Below are positions 4,901-5,657 of a stretch of 5,657 nucleotides of DNA, one piece after another. The position numbers were made by a program, and so were the translations under genes. The stretch covers positions 1 through 5,657 of the forward strand of contig SLJA01000221.1 in NCBI GenBank assembly GCA_007135355.1. Direction: 5' to 3'. The notes beneath the pieces are model-generated. The model saw only the letters and a program-made list of their open reading frames with translations. It had not been told where the DNA came from and ran no database searches. The stretch comes from Wenzhouxiangella sp. (GTDB lineage: Bacteria; Pseudomonadota; Gammaproteobacteria; Xanthomonadales; Wenzhouxiangellaceae). Each line of letters starts with the position of its first letter. Within the stretch, counting starts at the first letter, position 1.

Positions 4901-5657
4901 TGAAACGATTCCTGACTGCCCTGCTCACGGCCCTGCTCCCGCTGGCCCTGATGGCCGACGAGTGGACTCCTGACATCGAAGCCTGGAACAGCCCGCAACC
5001 GCCCCAGCCGGAGGCGGTACTGATTCGCGGCGCCACCATCTGGACCGGCAGCGACGACGGCATTCTCGAAAACGCCGACCTCGTGGTGCGCAACGGCCGC
5101 ATTGCCGCGGTCGGCCAATCCTTGAGCGCCCCGGATGGCGCACTGGAAATCGACGGCAGCGGTTTGCATGTCACGCCCGGCATTATCGACGGCCACTCGC
5201 ACGCTGCGATCATCGGCGGCGTCAACGAGGGTTCGCGCATCAGCACGGCCGATGTGCGCATCCGCGATGTGATCGATGCCGAATCGATCAACATCTACCG
5301 CCAGCTGGCCGGCGGTGTGACCATGATCAACCTGCTGCACGGCTCGGCCAATGCCATCGGCGGCCAGATGTCGGTGATCAAGATGCGCTGGGGTGCGTCA
5401 CCGGCCGAGCTGGTGTTTGACGCCGCGCCCGAGGGCATCAAGTTTGCCCTCGGCGAAAACCCCAAGCAAAGCAACTGGCGCAGCGATACGCCGCGCTACC
5501 CACAGACCCGCCTGGGCGTGGAGCAGATCATTCGCGAGAAGTTCCAGCAGGCGGCCGACTACCGCGCCGCGCATCAGGCGCATCGCGCCGGCCAGAATCG
5601 GGTTCCTCCGCGTCCCAACCATGAACTGGCCGCCGTCGCCGAAGTGATTTATGGCGA
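4900..5657 (+). CDS. Exported amidohydrolase, metal-binding HxH intact (3' end outside the window)
   Basis: The first 252 residues of an amidohydrolase; the frame is open to the window end. Residues 1-19 are a signal peptide (MKRFLTALLTALLPLALMA), so the protein is probably periplasmic. Residues 38-90 are the N-terminal beta domain (AVLIRGATIWTG, ADLVVRNGRIAAVGQ). PGIIDGHSH (93-101) carries the HxH metal ligands H99 and H101. LAGGVTMINLLHGSANAIGGQ (137-157) and the block EGIKFALGENPKQ (178-190) are typical of periplasmic imidazolonepropionase- or prolidase-like amidohydrolases; a Lys in the latter may be the bridging carboxylated lysine, which is inference. The region 219-242 (ADYRAAHQAHRAGQNRVPPRPN) is a polar helical insertion seen in this subgroup. 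The remaining His and Asp ligands would lie beyond the window, so activity cannot be fully judged. Substrate unknown; relatives hydrolyse peptides, imides or acyl-amino acids. It overlaps the preceding paralogue by one base and is aligned with it at the PGIID/PGLIE motif, suggesting a duplicated pair in one operon. Confidence 0.88.
   Translation, partial: MKRFLTALLTALLPLALMADEWTPDIEAWNSPQPPQPEAVLIRGATIWTGSDDGILENADLVVRNGRIAAVGQSLSAPDGALEIDGSGLHVTPGIIDGHSHAAIIGGVNEGSRISTADVRIRDVIDAESINIYRQLAGGVTMINLLHGSANAIGGQMSVIKMRWGASPAELVFDAAPEGIKFALGENPKQSNWRSDTPRYPQTRLGVEQIIREKFQQAADYRAAHQAHRAGQNRVPPRPNHELAAVAEVIYG

Noticed and set aside
4534..5340. Minus-strand open frame of 268 codons across the amidohydrolase junction
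   Set aside because: It spans the antisense of two well-supported genes, including their overlap, and has low-complexity Arg/Ala/Val composition with no recognisable domain.
1..5657. CRISPR array, insertion sequence, phage or defence island
   Set aside because: No direct repeats with spacers, terminal inverted repeats, transposase or nuclease motifs are visible; all genes look like ordinary chromosomal ones.

Overview
The window is GC-rich, densely coding bacterial chromosome. Protein families, codon use and gene packing suggest a gammaproteobacterium, possibly of the Xanthomonadales/Wenzhouxiangella kind; that placement is inference from gene content only. There are no tRNA or rRNA genes, CRISPR arrays, insertion sequences or phage genes, and no non-coding stretch longer than about 140 bases. 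It reads as ordinary core chromosome rather than an accessory island.

Layout. (1) 1-159, plus strand: the C-terminal end of a small membrane protein. (2) 160-248: a gap with two short GC-rich hairpins, the second followed by five T, a possible weak terminator. (3) 249-1007, plus: a stand-alone EAL-domain protein that keeps the fold landmarks but has lost at least two catalytic residues, so probably a c-di-GMP sensor or protein-binding regulator rather than a phosphodiesterase. (4) 1008-1066: a short convergent gap. (5) 1067-2059, minus: a PLP-dependent cysteine synthase. (6) 2105-3127, minus: a CNNM/DUF21 membrane protein with a CBS-like cytosolic part, 45 bases upstream of the cysteine synthase and probably cotranscribed with it. 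(7) 3128-3265: a divergent promoter region. (8) 3266-4900, plus: an exported amidohydrolase-fold protein lacking the metal ligands, with an added C-terminal beta-rich domain. (9) 4900-5657, plus, running off the end: a second exported amidohydrolase that keeps the HxH metal motif and overlaps the previous stop codon by one base.

How they work together. The two amidohydrolase genes form a tight translationally coupled pair, one apparently a pseudo-enzyme and one apparently active, both with signal peptides, so they may act together outside the cytoplasm. The CNNM protein and cysteine synthase form a second two-gene unit read divergently; a functional link is not evident from sequence. The EAL protein stands alone.

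Three starts were revised. CNNM begins at a GTG and the first amidohydrolase at a TTG, each behind a clear Shine-Dalgarno sequence. The cysteine synthase begins at the ATG that matches the family N-terminus. I see no convincing wholly new system; the most interesting items are the pseudo-enzyme/enzyme pair, the degenerate solo EAL protein and the eukaryote-like motif in the CNNM protein.
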